64,000 bases of DNA from JAVBJV01 sp031555315 (GCA_031555315.1 JAVBUO010000020.1:62001-126000), one strand, 5' to 3'. Counted from the first letter of the stretch, positions 10,291-19,820 are shown. The notes: generated from the letters alone by a model not told the origin. Translations and numbers: made by a program.

Positions 10291-11043
10291 TTAAGCGCCC
10301 AGCAGTTGTCCGCCATCGACGATCAGTGTCTGGCCGGTGACCCAGCGGGCGCGCGGCGAGGCCAGAAACAGCACGGCATCGGCGATCTCCTCGGGATGGC
10401 CGAGGCGCCCGAACGGAATGCTCTTCAGCGTGCGATCGTAGAGATCGGGGGTTTCCCTGCGCCGGTGTTCCCAGATGCCGTCCGGGAATTCGATCGACCC
10501 GGGGGCAACGGCATTCACGCGCACGTGCTCGCGCGCCAGCATCGCCGCCTGACTCGACGTGTAATGGATCAGCAGCGCCTTGGCCGCGCCATAGGCCGGG
10601 GTGCGCGTCGAGGCGCGATAGGCGGCGATCGACGACAGGTTGACGATGGCGCCGCGGTTTTTCTTCAGTTCGGGCAGCGCGGCGCGCGAGGCGCGCACCG
10701 TGGCCAGAATGTCGACGTTCAGGCACATGGCCCAGCTTTCCTCGTCGTCGGCATAGCCGAAGCCGGAGGCGTTGTTGACCAGCACGTCCACACCGCCCAG
10801 CGCCGCCGCGGCGTCGGCGATGTAGCGTTCGATGTCGGTTTTCTCGCCCAGATCGCAGCGCGCGGCGTGCACGCGGTGCCCATGGGCGGCCAGATCCGCC
10901 TGCGTGCGTTGCAGGGCGTCGGCACCGCGCGCGCAGATCGACACATCTGCGCCGGCTTTGGCGAATCCGATGGCGATGGCGCGGCCGATGCCTTTGCTGC
11001 CGCCCGCCACGATCACGCGTTTGCCCGAGAATTCCTGTTCCAT
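10291..11043 (-). CDS. SDR-family oxidoreductase
   Basis: This 250-residue short-chain dehydrogenase has the Rossmann motif VIVAGGSKGIGRAIA, the NNASG motif, the catalytic Ser in IVNLSSIAAY, and the Tyr-x-x-x-Lys pair in PAYGAAKALL. A C-terminal VTGQTLIVDGGQ strand is typical of the classical family. The substrate cannot be inferred. The ATG at 11043 (MEQEFSGKRV) is preferred, with GGAAACGGG upstream; an in-frame ATG 13 codons further up is less likely. Confidence 0.92.
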   Translation of the reverse strand: MEQEFSGKRVIVAGGSKGIGRAIAIGFAKAGADVSICARGADALQRTQADLAAHGHRVHAARCDLGEKTDIERYIADAAAALGGVDVLVNNASGFGYADDEESWAMCLNVDILATVRASRAALPELKKNRGAIVNLSSIAAYRASTRTPAYGAAKALLIHYTSSQAAMLAREHVRVNAVAPGSIEFPDGIWEHRRRETPDLYDRTLKSIPFGRLGHPEEIADAVLFLASPRARWVTGQTLIVDGGQLLGA

Positions 11044-11112
11044 GACCCGTTTCCGTTCGCTGGGATTTTTGCAACGTTCCACCGAACCGCGCGCCGTGGC
11101 AACAGGCAGCCA

Positions 11113-11502
11113 TCAGGTCATGTCGTTCGCCACCGCCCGGGCAAGGGCGCGCGCCAGCCGCCCCGTATGTTTGCGCGCCTCGGCGCGGCCTTGCGGACGC
11201 AGCAGCCAGAGCAGCAGCGCGTCGACATGCGCCGTGTCGTTACGGGCGATCGCGCCGAACAGTGCGACCATCGCCGCTTCATCCGCACTGACCTGCGCAC
11301 CGGACCCGGCGCGGAACGGGCGGCGAGCATGCCGGCACCAGATGCGGTGCAGTTCATACAACGCCTGTCCCGCCGCCTGGGCGGCAGCGGGCGGCAAAAT
11401 GATGTCGAGAATGTCCAACCCGTCGCGCAGGACCGAAACCAGCAGAGGGGGATTTGCCGCTGGGCTGGTGCCGTATCGTGATAAGGCATTGGGTGTAAAC
11501 AT
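11113..11502 (-). CDS. Hypothetical helical protein
   Basis: This 129-residue protein is of unrecognised family and rich in Ala, Leu and Arg, with long amphipathic helices (LRDGLDILDIILPPAAAQAAG; ARKHTGRLARALARAVAND). It has no signal peptide or clear motif. It is read leftward upstream of the SDR gene with a 70-bp gap, so it may be cotranscribed. An overlapping open frame in another phase exists; this one was chosen for its more protein-like composition. Confidence 0.6.
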   Translation of the reverse strand: MFTPNALSRYGTSPAANPPLLVSVLRDGLDILDIILPPAAAQAAGQALYELHRIWCRHARRPFRAGSGAQVSADEAAMVALFGAIARNDTAHVDALLLWLLRPQGRAEARKHTGRLARALARAVANDMT

Positions 11503-11721
11503 GAGGCATGCCTGAAACGGAAGGATTCTAGATAATGCAATTAATAATGAATTGCAAAAAATTTTATGCGGAGCGCGCAGAAAAATCTGCCCCGGCTCTG
11601 TGACTCAAAAACCCGTCCACAAATATTTTGCCCGAAGCAGGTTCCCGCACTGCTTTGAGGCTTGCCGGGTCTGAGCGGGCGGGCCAAACAGAACACGGCT
11701 GAATCGAAGTGACGGCGTAAC
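11503..11721. other. Intergenic region with AT-rich inverted repeat
   Basis: The gap between the divergent hypothetical protein and TSUP genes is much more AT-rich than its flanks around 11530-11570. It contains an imperfect inverted repeat (GCAATTAATAATGAATTGC). It probably holds divergent promoters and an operator, but no -35/-10 pair was convincing. Confidence 0.4.
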
Positions 11722-12630
11722 GTGCAGGCATATCTGCCTATTGCTGAAATGTCGGTCGATGTCCTGCTGCTGTTCGGCGTCGGGTTCGTCGTCGGCTGGC
11801 TGTCGGGGTTGTTCGGTGTGGGCGGCGGCTTCCTGATGACCCCGCTGCTGATCCTGATCGGGGTGCCCAGCCCGGTTGCCGTTTCCACCAGTGCGACACA
11901 GACCATGGGGGCCTCGGTCTCGGGGCTGGCGGCGCATTTCAGACGCGGCAACGTCGATGTGCGCATGGGACTGGTGCTGCTGGCCGGCGGGCTGATCGGG
12001 TCTTTTCTGGGCGTGCAGCTGTTCGCCTTCGTGCGCCGCGTCGGGCAGGCCGATCTGGTGATCGCGCTGTTCTACGTGATCGTGCTGGGGATCGTCGGCG
12101 CGCTGATGGTGATGGAAAGCGCGCGTGCCATTCTGCACCGCAAGAAAGCCGTGCCGCGCCGCCTGCACCAGCATCTGTGGATCCACGGTCTGCCGTTCAA
12201 GATGCGGTTCAGGGCGTCGCGGCTTTACATTTCGGTCATTCCGCCGCTGGCGGTGGGGGCGCTGGTCGGGCTGCTGTCCGCCGTGATGGGGGTGGGCGGC
12301 GGGTTTCTGCTGGTGCCGCTGATGATCTATGTGCTCGGCATGCCGACCGCCGTGGTGATCGGCACGTCGCTGTTCCAGGTGGTGTTCGTTACCGCCAACG
12401 TCACATTCCTGCAGTCGGTCACCACCCATTCGGTGGACATCGTGCTGGCACTGCTGCTGCTGGCGGGATCGGTGGTCGGCGCGCAGTTCGGCGCATCGAT
12501 GGGCACCAGGCTGCGCGGCGAGGAAACGCGCGGGCTGCTCGGCCTGCTGGTGGTGGCGGTGGCGCTGCGGCTGTTCTGGACGCTGGTGACCACGCCGGCC
12601 GACCTGTTCAGCTTGGCGGTGGCGCCATGA
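11722..12630 (+). CDS. TSUP family transporter (TauE/SafE-like)
   Basis: This 302-residue membrane protein has two similar halves, each with the TSUP glycine signature: GLFGVGGGFLMTPLL near residue 34 and VMGVGGGFLLVPLM near residue 193. TSUP proteins move sulfite, sulfonates or organic anions across the inner membrane. The start is GTG. Its stop overlaps the following TIGR02186 gene by 4 bp. In other alphaproteobacteria the same pair is linked, which suggests the partner protein works with the transporter. The substrate is not known. Confidence 0.9.
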   Translation: MQAYLPIAEMSVDVLLLFGVGFVVGWLSGLFGVGGGFLMTPLLILIGVPSPVAVSTSATQTMGASVSGLAAHFRRGNVDVRMGLVLLAGGLIGSFLGVQLFAFVRRVGQADLVIALFYVIVLGIVGALMVMESARAILHRKKAVPRRLHQHLWIHGLPFKMRFRASRLYISVIPPLAVGALVGLLSAVMGVGGGFLLVPLMIYVLGMPTAVVIGTSLFQVVFVTANVTFLQSVTTHSVDIVLALLLLAGSVVGAQFGASMGTRLRGEETRGLLGLLVVAVALRLFWTLVTTPADLFSLAVAP

Positions 12631-13358
12631 GGAAGCCGATCGCCATTCTGCTGTTGCTGGTGGTGATGCTGGTGTTGGGGGCATTTTCGGCCCGCGCGCA
12701 GCCGCTGGTCGCCGAGCTCGGGCAGAACACCATCCGGATTTCCACGGCATTTTCAGGCGAGAGCGTTCTGGTATTTGGCGCGATCGACGGTCCCGGCGAC
12801 ATCGTGGTGATCGCGCGCAGTGCGCCGCAGCTCACGGTGGTGCGCAAAAAGGTGCGGGTGCTGGGCGTCTGGGTGAATGGCGATTCGGCAAGCTTTGCCA
12901 GTCTGCCGGCGTTTTATGCGCTGGCCGCCACGCGTCCCCCGGCCGAGATCATGGACGCCGGCGAACGGCGCGGCGCGGTGGCGGGGATCGACATGCTGCC
13001 GCTGCTGTCGCGCGGTTCGCAGGACCCGGCTTTTCGCCACGCACTGGTGCGGCTGCGTCAGGAAAACCACCTGTACGACGACAGCGCGCGGGTCGAACTG
13101 GTCGGAGAACGGCTGTTCCATGCGCGCCTCGCCTTTCCGGGCAATGTCAGCGCCGGGGAATACCGGGTAGAGGTGCTGCTGGTGCGCGAAGGGCGGATCG
13201 CGGCGCGGCAGGAATTGCCCCTGCATATCCGCCACGCCGGGTTCGCCGCGCAGATCAACGAAATCGCGCGCGAGCAGCCGGCATTGTATGGTATCGGTTG
13301 TATCGTTCTGGCGGCATTGGCTGGCTGGCTGGGTGCGTTCCTGTTCCGGCGGTCGTGA
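12627..13358 (+). CDS. TIGR02186 family membrane-anchored periplasmic protein
   Basis: This 243-residue protein has a cleavable-type signal (IAILLLLVVMLVLGAFSARA), a periplasmic domain of beta-rich composition, and a C-terminal membrane helix (YGIGCIVLAALAGWLGAFLF) ending in Arg-Arg-Ser. This layout and phrases such as SGESVLVFGAI match the TIGR02186 family. The function is unestablished; the constant linkage to a TSUP transporter suggests an accessory role. The start ATG overlaps the TSUP stop (ATGA). Confidence 0.85.
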   Translation: MRKPIAILLLLVVMLVLGAFSARAQPLVAELGQNTIRISTAFSGESVLVFGAIDGPGDIVVIARSAPQLTVVRKKVRVLGVWVNGDSASFASLPAFYALAATRPPAEIMDAGERRGAVAGIDMLPLLSRGSQDPAFRHALVRLRQENHLYDDSARVELVGERLFHARLAFPGNVSAGEYRVEVLLVREGRIAARQELPLHIRHAGFAAQINEIAREQPALYGIGCIVLAALAGWLGAFLFRRS

Positions 13359-13381
13359 ATAAAAACATTGGGGGACACGCG

Positions 13382-13876
13382 ATGAACATGACTCCGGAAG
13401 AACGGGAAGTGCGCAAGGATCGCGTCTTTCTGGTGGTGGCCGACGATGCGCCCGAGGCCGGCGTGGCGCTGCGCTACGCGTGCCTGCGGGTGCGCAAGTC
13501 GGGCGGGCGCGTGGCGCTGCTGCGGGTGGTGGAACCGGTCGAGGGCGCGGAATGGGGCAGCGTTGCCGACATGATGCGCACCGAACAGCGCGAGAACGCC
13601 GAACAATTGCTGAACGGCATGGCGGCGCGGGTGACGGAGCTGACCGGCAACATGCCGATCCTGATCGTGCGCGAGGGCGATCCGCGCGACGAGCTGCTGG
13701 CGCTGCTGGCCGAAGACCCGCGCATTTCGATTCTGGTGCTGGCATCGTCCACCGACACATCGGGCCCCGGCCCGCTGATCACCGCGCTGGCCGGGCGTTA
13801 TTCCGGCAAGATGCGTATCCCGATGACCATCGTGCCCGGGGCGATGACGGATGAGGATCTGGATCGAGTCACCTGA
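13382..13876 (+). CDS. Universal stress protein (UspA) family
   Basis: This 164-residue cytosolic protein has a Usp alpha/beta fold. RVFLVVADDAPEAGVALRYA is the first strand-helix, LIVREGDPRDELLALLAED is the middle segment, and a C-terminal GKMRIPMTIVPG strand follows. A canonical ATP-binding G-2x-G-9x-G(S/T) loop is only partly recognisable. Start ATG with GGGGGACACG just upstream. It follows the TIGR02186 gene by 23 bp and is likely in the same operon. Confidence 0.85.
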   Translation: MNMTPEEREVRKDRVFLVVADDAPEAGVALRYACLRVRKSGGRVALLRVVEPVEGAEWGSVADMMRTEQRENAEQLLNGMAARVTELTGNMPILIVREGDPRDELLALLAEDPRISILVLASSTDTSGPGPLITALAGRYSGKMRIPMTIVPGAMTDEDLDRVT

Positions 13877-14100
13877 TCAGTTCGCATGCGCCGCCCATAG
13901 CAGCGCCAGCTCGAAGGTCTGGGTGTTCATGCGCAGTACTCTCGCCTTGCCGGCGAACGCGCCGATCGCCATGATCGGCACCGCCTGTTTCGGGCCGAAC
14001 TGGAATACCAGAACCGGTAACAGGATGATTGAAGACCCGGTGCCGACTGATCCCGCCCAGGGTGCCGGCAACCAGTCCGACAGTCAGAATGAGCGCATAT
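13877..14100 (-). pseudogene. Degenerate TSUP (TauE/SafE) transporter fragment
   Basis: Two frames on the minus strand together read as the N-terminal third of a TSUP permease. One gives ALILTVGLVAGTLGG. After a frameshift near 14055, the other gives GTGSSIILLPVLVFQFG followed by KQAVPIMAIGAFAG. The remaining two thirds of the protein are absent. Upstream of it (right side) lies the nifU-like gene promoter region. It is a remnant distinct from the intact TSUP gene at 11722-12630. Confidence 0.75.
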
Positions 14101-14238
14101 GATGTGTGTTCCTGCTTTTGCCCGGGTGGGGACCCTGGGCCGGTCTGGCAGCATTGCACAGTCGGGGCTTGTGTTTTTTTCCATCCGGACCGATGTAGTC
14201 CGTATAAGATAAACCTACTTTCCGAGACAGGAGCGGTG

Positions 14239-14799
14239 ATGTTCATCGAAACTGAAGGGACGCCAAATCCCGCCACTCTGAAATTTCTGCCCGGGCGCAC
14301 GGTGATGCCGTCCGGCACCGCCGATTTCGCGTCGGAAAGCGTGGCGGGCGGTTCGCCGCTGGCGCTGGCGCTGTTCGCGCTGCCCGGTGTGGCGCGGGTG
14401 TTTCTGGGCGGCGATTTCGTCACCGTGACGAAGACCGACGATCAGGACTGGCCCAGCCTGAAGCCGCAGGTGCTGGGCGCGATCATGGAGCATTTCCTGG
14501 CCGGCCGCCCGGTGGTGGACGACGCGCACGACACCACAGCGGACGAAGACGTCGACCCGGCGGATGCCGAGGTGGTGGGCATGATCAAGGAACTGCTGGA
14601 TACCCGCGTGCGCCCGGCGGTGGCGGGTGACGGCGGCGACATCGTGTTCCGCGGCTTCCGCGACGGGATCGTCAAGCTGCACATGCAGGGCGCGTGCTCG
14701 GGCTGCCCGTCCTCGGGCGCAACGTTGAAGCACGGCATCGAGAACATGCTGCGCCACTACGTGCCGGAAGTGATCGCGGTGGAACAGGTCGAGGCTTGA
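14239..14799 (+). CDS. NifU-like Fe-S cluster scaffold/carrier protein
   Basis: This 186-residue protein has an Nfu N-terminal domain (MFIETEGTPNPATLKF) and a C-terminal NifU domain (about residues 112-180). The Fe-S ligands are in MQGACSGCPSS, a CxxC motif that binds a 4Fe-4S cluster between two subunits. It delivers clusters to target apoproteins. The start ATG has GACAGGAG upstream. A strong terminator follows, so it is monocistronic. Confidence 0.93.
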   Translation: MFIETEGTPNPATLKFLPGRTVMPSGTADFASESVAGGSPLALALFALPGVARVFLGGDFVTVTKTDDQDWPSLKPQVLGAIMEHFLAGRPVVDDAHDTTADEDVDPADAEVVGMIKELLDTRVRPAVAGDGGDIVFRGFRDGIVKLHMQGACSGCPSSGATLKHGIENMLRHYVPEVIAVEQVEA

Positions 14800-14847
14800 A
14801 AGACCGCGTGTAAAATACACTTTAGGTCTTGCAATCAGGATTCCAGA

Positions 14848-14880
14848 CAGGCGCTGTTTTCGGGCAGCGCCTGTTTTTTT
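14848..14880 (+). terminator. Rho-independent terminator of the nifU-like gene
   Basis: A 9-bp GC-rich stem (CAGGCGCTG with CAGCGCCTG) with an 8-nt loop is followed by seven T residues. Confidence 0.9.
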
Positions 14881-14934
14881 GTGGGGAGAGTTCGTTTCAG
14901 AATGCGCTGACGTGAGTCAGATGATGGTGCTTTT

Positions 14935-15092
14935 CGAGAACCGGCGCGCAGCGGGCGTGGGACACGATCGTGTTTCACGTTCTATGATCTGGTCGTAATC
15001 CCCGAGTCGTCAGATACTTCGGGTCTGACTTGGAATTACTCCGTCCATGAGCACCAAAAGCGCAGAAAAGCGCCGTCAGATGGCCACGACAG
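14935..15092 (-). repeat. Structured intergenic repeat, copy 2 (inverted)
   Basis: Reverse-complement copy of 10090-10243. The stems are kept although several bases differ. The inner stem retains GTCAGA/TCTGAC, and in the 22-bp palindrome the two changed positions become G-T wobbles. It lies between the nifU terminator and the end of rlmH. Confidence 0.85.
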
Positions 15093-15111
15093 TAGCATTC
15101 TGGAATGAACT

Positions 15112-15576
15112 CTAGGGTCTTCCCGCCCGGTGGTACGGATGCCCGGCTAGAATCGACTGCGCGCGGAACAGCTGTTCGGCCAGCATGCCGCGCACCAGCA
15201 GATGCGGCCAGGTCATCGCGCCCAGCGACAGCGTTGCATCGGCGCGGTCCAGAACGCTGCGGTCCAGGCCCTCGGCGCCGCCGATCACGAAACGCAGCTT
15301 TTTCCCGCTTTGCTGCCAGCGGTCCAGCAGTTTGGCCAGGTCCGCGCTGCCCGGCGTCTGGCCGTCCTGATCCAGCGCTACCACCAGCGCATCGGTGGGA
15401 ATCGCGGCGAGCAGGGCTTCGGCCTCGCGGCGCTTGATCTCGGGCGCGCTGCCGCGTGCTTCGGGGATTTCCTTCAGGCCCAGTTTCGGGCGGCAGCGCG
15501 CGGCGTGATGGGTGAACAGCGCCTCTTCCGGTCCCGACTTGAACCGCCCGATGGCGACGATCGACCAGTCCAGCAC
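15112..15576 (-). CDS. rlmH: 23S rRNA pseudouridine-1915 N3-methyltransferase
   Basis: This 154-residue SPOUT methyltransferase uses SAM to methylate Psi1915 in helix 69 of 23S rRNA. ALDQDGQTPGSADLAKLL and the knot sequence RFVIGGAEGLD are family signatures. A C-terminal RAQSILAGHPYHR is the conserved end. The length matches E. coli RlmH (155). It follows rsfS by 3 bp. Confidence 0.96.
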   Translation of the reverse strand: MLDWSIVAIGRFKSGPEEALFTHHAARCRPKLGLKEIPEARGSAPEIKRREAEALLAAIPTDALVVALDQDGQTPGSADLAKLLDRWQQSGKKLRFVIGGAEGLDRSVLDRADATLSLGAMTWPHLLVRGMLAEQLFRAQSILAGHPYHRAGRP

Positions 15577-15579
15577 GGT

Positions 15580-16293
15580 TTATTCCGTCGGGCTGTCCGG
15601 GCCCCACATCTTTTCCAGCGCGTACTGCTCGCGCGCATCGGGCAGGAACAGATGCACGACCACGTCGCCGGCATCCATCAGCACCCAGTCGGTGGTGCCC
15701 AGACCTTCCATGCTGGTGCGGCCGAACCCGGCGTCCTTCAGCTTCGACGCCACATGCGTGGCCATCGCCTGCAACTGCCGGTCCACGAAGCCCGAGGCGA
15801 TGATCATGCGGTCGGCGAAGCTGGCGCGGCCCACCAGATCCAGCACCACGATCTTCTCGGCCTTGTCGTCTTCCAGGCTGGCGACGATCAGCGCGACTTG
15901 CTGCTCCAGCCGCGACATTTCCTGCGTGCTGCGCTTGGCGGCGGTTTTCTTCGCGGTGGCCCTTTTCTTCGCCGGCCCCGCGGCAACCTCGGTCTTGGTG
16001 ACGCGCGCGCCGGTGGTCTTCTTCGCTGCCACGGCTTTTTTCGCGACTGTGGCTTTTTTCGCGACTGTCTTTGCCGCTGGCGTTTTCTTGGCGACGGTTT
16101 TCTTTGCGGCGGTTTTTACCGGTGCCTTGGTTTCTACCGCGGCTTTTTTGGCAGCGGCCTTTTTGGCGGTGGCGGATTTCTTGGCGACGGTGACGGGCGA
16201 GCGTGTAATGACCGTGATTCCCTGATGGCGGTGGCGGACAGATGCGAGGTCCGAGCCGGAATAAACGACCAGTGCGGGGGTTTCTGCAAGCAT
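15580..16293 (-). CDS. rsfS: Ribosomal silencing factor RsfS with a Lys/Ala-rich N-terminal tail
   Basis: The C-terminal ~110 residues are RsfS, which binds uL14 and blocks subunit joining in starvation (VALIVASLEDDKAEKIVVLD, GFVDRQLQAMATHVA, GTTDWVLMDAGDVVVHLF). The N-terminal ~120 residues are a low-complexity run of AKK, KKA and AVAKK units like a histone H1 tail. Typical RsfS is about 110-150 residues, so this is nearly double. The annotated start is the longest ATG; a shorter protein could start within the tail or at the Met before SRLEQQVAL. It overlaps the nadD 3' end by 160 bp in another frame. Confidence 0.9.
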   Translation of the reverse strand: MLAETPALVVYSGSDLASVRHRHQGITVITRSPVTVAKKSATAKKAAAKKAAVETKAPVKTAAKKTVAKKTPAAKTVAKKATVAKKAVAAKKTTGARVTKTEVAAGPAKKRATAKKTAAKRSTQEMSRLEQQVALIVASLEDDKAEKIVVLDLVGRASFADRMIIASGFVDRQLQAMATHVASKLKDAGFGRTSMEGLGTTDWVLMDAGDVVVHLFLPDAREQYALEKMWGPDSPTE

Positions 16294-16799
16294 AACCTTG
16301 CGGCCGGGGTTCGGGAATGGCGCTGCGTTGCCGCCGCCTGCGAGGCCAGCGCCCGTTGGGTGGCGCCCGGGCGCGGGATCACTGCGATCCGCATGCGGCG
16401 TAAAATGTCACGCCAGCGCCCCCAGCGGTGCAGCGATGCCAGATTGTCCGCCCCGATCAGGAACACGAACGTTGCGTGCGGGAAATGTCTGCGCAGCTTC
16501 TGCACCGTCCGCCAGCTCTGGCGCGTGCCGAACTGCGCTTCCAGGTCGGTGACGATAATGCGTGGCGGCGCGGCGATGGTGCGCGCCGAGGCCAGCCGGG
16601 CGACGAACGGCGCCATCCCGTCGCCGGATTTCAGCGGATTGCCGGGACTGACCAGCAGCCAGACCTGATCGAGCCGCAAGGCGCGCAACGCCACCTCGGC
16701 CACGTGGCGGTGTCCCGCATGGGCGGGGTTGAACGACCCGCCGAGGATACCGATCCGGCGTGCCCGCCGGTCGCCGCGCGCGGAGGGGGGCGTTCTCAG
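16134..16799 (-). CDS. nadD: Nicotinate-nucleotide adenylyltransferase
   Basis: This protein of about 221 residues adenylylates nicotinate mononucleotide in NAD synthesis. GILGGSFNPAHAGHRH is the nucleotidyltransferase HxGH region, WLLVSPGNPLKS follows, and the second motif is at HLSATAIRESR (I-S/T-x-x-x-I-R). No ATG, GTG or TTG precedes the conserved start in frame within the proA-nadD junction. A CTG at 16799 overlaps the proA TGA (CTGA) and is the best candidate start. The C-terminus runs about 28 residues past the usual end, into the rsfS coding region. Confidence 0.88.
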   Translation of the reverse strand: MRTPPSARGDRRARRIGILGGSFNPAHAGHRHVAEVALRALRLDQVWLLVSPGNPLKSGDGMAPFVARLASARTIAAPPRIIVTDLEAQFGTRQSWRTVQKLRRHFPHATFVFLIGADNLASLHRWGRWRDILRRMRIAVIPRPGATQRALASQAAATQRHSRTPAARLCLQKPPHWSFIPARTSHLSATAIRESRSLHARPSPSPRNPPPPKRPLPKKPR

Positions 16800-18055
16800 G
16801 GCCGGATCTGCCCGTTGCCGGTGACGAGGTAGCGATACGTGCACAACTGCTCCAGCCCCACCGGCCCGCGCGCGTGCATGCGGCCCGTGGCGATGCCGAT
16901 CTCGGCCCCGAAGCCGAATTCGCCGCCATCGTTGAACTGGGTCGACGCATTCCACAACCCGACTGATGATGCGATGCCGCGCAGAAACGCGTCCGCCGCC
17001 GCCGCGTCCTCGGTGATGATCGCATCGGTGTGCTCGGACCCGAAGCGGCGCACGTGCGCGACGGCCTGCTCGACACCATCGACCACGGCGACGTTCAGTA
17101 CCGCATCCAACCATTCGGTGGCGAAATCGGCCTCGGTCGCGGCGGGCAGATCGGGGCAGAGGGCGCGCGCGCGCGCATCGGCGCGGAACGTGCAGCCCGC
17201 CGCGCCCAGATCCCGCACGAGACGCGGCAACAGGGCGGGGACGATGGCGGCGTCGATCAGCAGGGTTTCCGTCGCCCCGCACACCGATGTGCGGCGCAGC
17301 TTGGCGTTGTGCAGCACCGCGACCGCCATCTCCGGATCCGCTGCCGCGTGCACATAGGTGTGGCACAGCCCCTCGGCGTGGGCGAGCACCGGTACCCGCG
17401 CCTCGCTCATCACCCGGGAGACCAGATTTTTGCCGCCGCGCGGGACGATCAGGTCGATCAGACCCGCGGCGGCCAGCATCGCGCCGACGAAGGCGCGATC
17501 CGTGGTGGGGGCGATCTGGATGCAGGCATCCGGCAGCCCGGCCTTGCGCAGCCCGGCGACCATCGCCGCGTGGATGGCGCGCGCGCTGTGGGCGCTGTCG
17601 GAACCGCCGCGCAGGATGACCGCGTTGCCGGACTTCAGGCACAGCGCACCGGCATCGGCGCCGACATTGGGGCGGCTTTCATAAATCATGCCGATCACCC
17701 CGATCGGCATCGCCACGCGGCGGATATGCAGTCCGTTCGGGCGGGTCCAGTCGGCCAGTGTGCGGCCGACCGGGTCGGGCAGGGCGGCGACGGTCTCCAG
17801 CCCTTCGGCCATGGCGGCGATGCGCGCCGGGGTCAGCGTCAGCCGGTCGCGAAACGAGTCTCCGGCGGTCGAGGCGGCCAGGTCTTCGGCATTGGCCGCC
17901 AGAATCCCGGCTTCATGCGCGCGCAAAGACGCCGCGGCCGCGTGCAGAGCGGTGTTTTTCGTCTCGGCCGGGGTGCGCGCCAGTAGGGTGGCGGCCTCGC
18001 GCGCAGCCAGCGCGGCCGTCTTCAGCTCTGCGTCGATCGTCTGGGCAATATCCAT
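16796..18055 (-). CDS. proA: Gamma-glutamyl phosphate reductase
   Basis: This 419-residue NADPH-dependent enzyme is of the second proline-biosynthesis step, with an aldehyde dehydrogenase-like fold. Recognised segments: PIGVIGMIYESRPNV, GNAVILRGGSDSAHS, IVPRGGKNL, the catalytic Cys region (RRTSVCGATETLL) and FGSEHTDAIIT. The length is typical. It heads the proA-nadD-rsfS-rlmH group and lies 52 bp after a small membrane-protein gene. Confidence 0.97.
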   Translation of the reverse strand: MDIAQTIDAELKTAALAAREAATLLARTPAETKNTALHAAAASLRAHEAGILAANAEDLAASTAGDSFRDRLTLTPARIAAMAEGLETVAALPDPVGRTLADWTRPNGLHIRRVAMPIGVIGMIYESRPNVGADAGALCLKSGNAVILRGGSDSAHSARAIHAAMVAGLRKAGLPDACIQIAPTTDRAFVGAMLAAAGLIDLIVPRGGKNLVSRVMSEARVPVLAHAEGLCHTYVHAAADPEMAVAVLHNAKLRRTSVCGATETLLIDAAIVPALLPRLVRDLGAAGCTFRADARARALCPDLPAATEADFATEWLDAVLNVAVVDGVEQAVAHVRRFGSEHTDAIITEDAAAADAFLRGIASSVGLWNASTQFNDGGEFGFGAEIGIATGRMHARGPVGLEQLCTYRYLVTGNGQIRP

Positions 18056-18107
18056 CCGGGCCTCCGTGCCGAGACCCTAGCGCAGATTGCGGTCAGGTAA
18101 AATCGGC

Positions 18108-18242
18108 CTATCCGCCGCCTATGCGCATCAACATGTGCAGGAAGACCAGCATCAGCGCGGTCACCGCCGCACCGACAACCCAGAACCCGGCGTAATGCAG
18201 AAATTTCTGCCGCGGGGTTGGTTCGCTCATGCGTCCTGGCAT
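18108..18242 (-). CDS. Small single-pass membrane protein (44 residues)
   Basis: A short frame with a good Shine-Dalgarno (GGAGGG, 8 nt before the ATG). The product has a polar N-terminus (MPGRMSEPTPRQKF) and one membrane helix (FWVVGAAVTALMLVFLHMLM), ending RIGGG. It lies 52 bp upstream of proA on the same strand and just after the ahcY terminator. The family is not recognised; similar tiny proteins occur widely in alphaproteobacteria. Confidence 0.7.
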   Translation of the reverse strand: MPGRMSEPTPRQKFLHYAGFWVVGAAVTALMLVFLHMLMRIGGG

Positions 18243-18326
18243 CGGTCTGTCCCTCCGTTACCAAGTGCGGATATTATGCGGCGGATGTTCGCCCAACGGC
18301 CAGCGGAATCGTCCTGTGCAGCGCAC

Positions 18327-18357
18327 AAAAAAAGCGGCCCGCGGGCCGCTTTTTTTG
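18327..18357 (-). terminator. Rho-independent terminator after ahcY
   Basis: An A tract, AGCGGCCC/GGGCCGCT stem and T tract form a near-perfect palindrome that would work on either strand. It sits 14 bp past the ahcY stop. Confidence 0.9.
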
Positions 18358-18370
18358 GATTAAACCGGTC

Positions 18371-19771
<1,401 letters not shown>

Positions 19772-19781
19772 CGGTATGCTG

Positions 19782-19820
19782 CTCCTGATCGTGTGGCGAG
19801 CGGCCTAGCACGATCAGGAG
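19782..19820 (-). promoter_or_regulatory. RBS-sequestering hairpin in ahcY leader
   Basis: In the ahcY transcript a 12-bp perfect inverted repeat (CTCCTGATCGTG ... CACGATCAGGAG, 15-nt loop) places the Shine-Dalgarno AGGAG in its 3' arm, about 10 nt before the ATG, and pairs it with CTCCT in the 5' arm. No U tract follows, so it looks like a translational rather than a transcriptional control element. Confidence 0.7.

Noticed and set aside
15202..16668. Plus-strand frame with Gly/Phe/Leu-rich repeats opposite rsfS
   Set aside because: The repeats are the complement of the Lys/Ala tail codons of rsfS.
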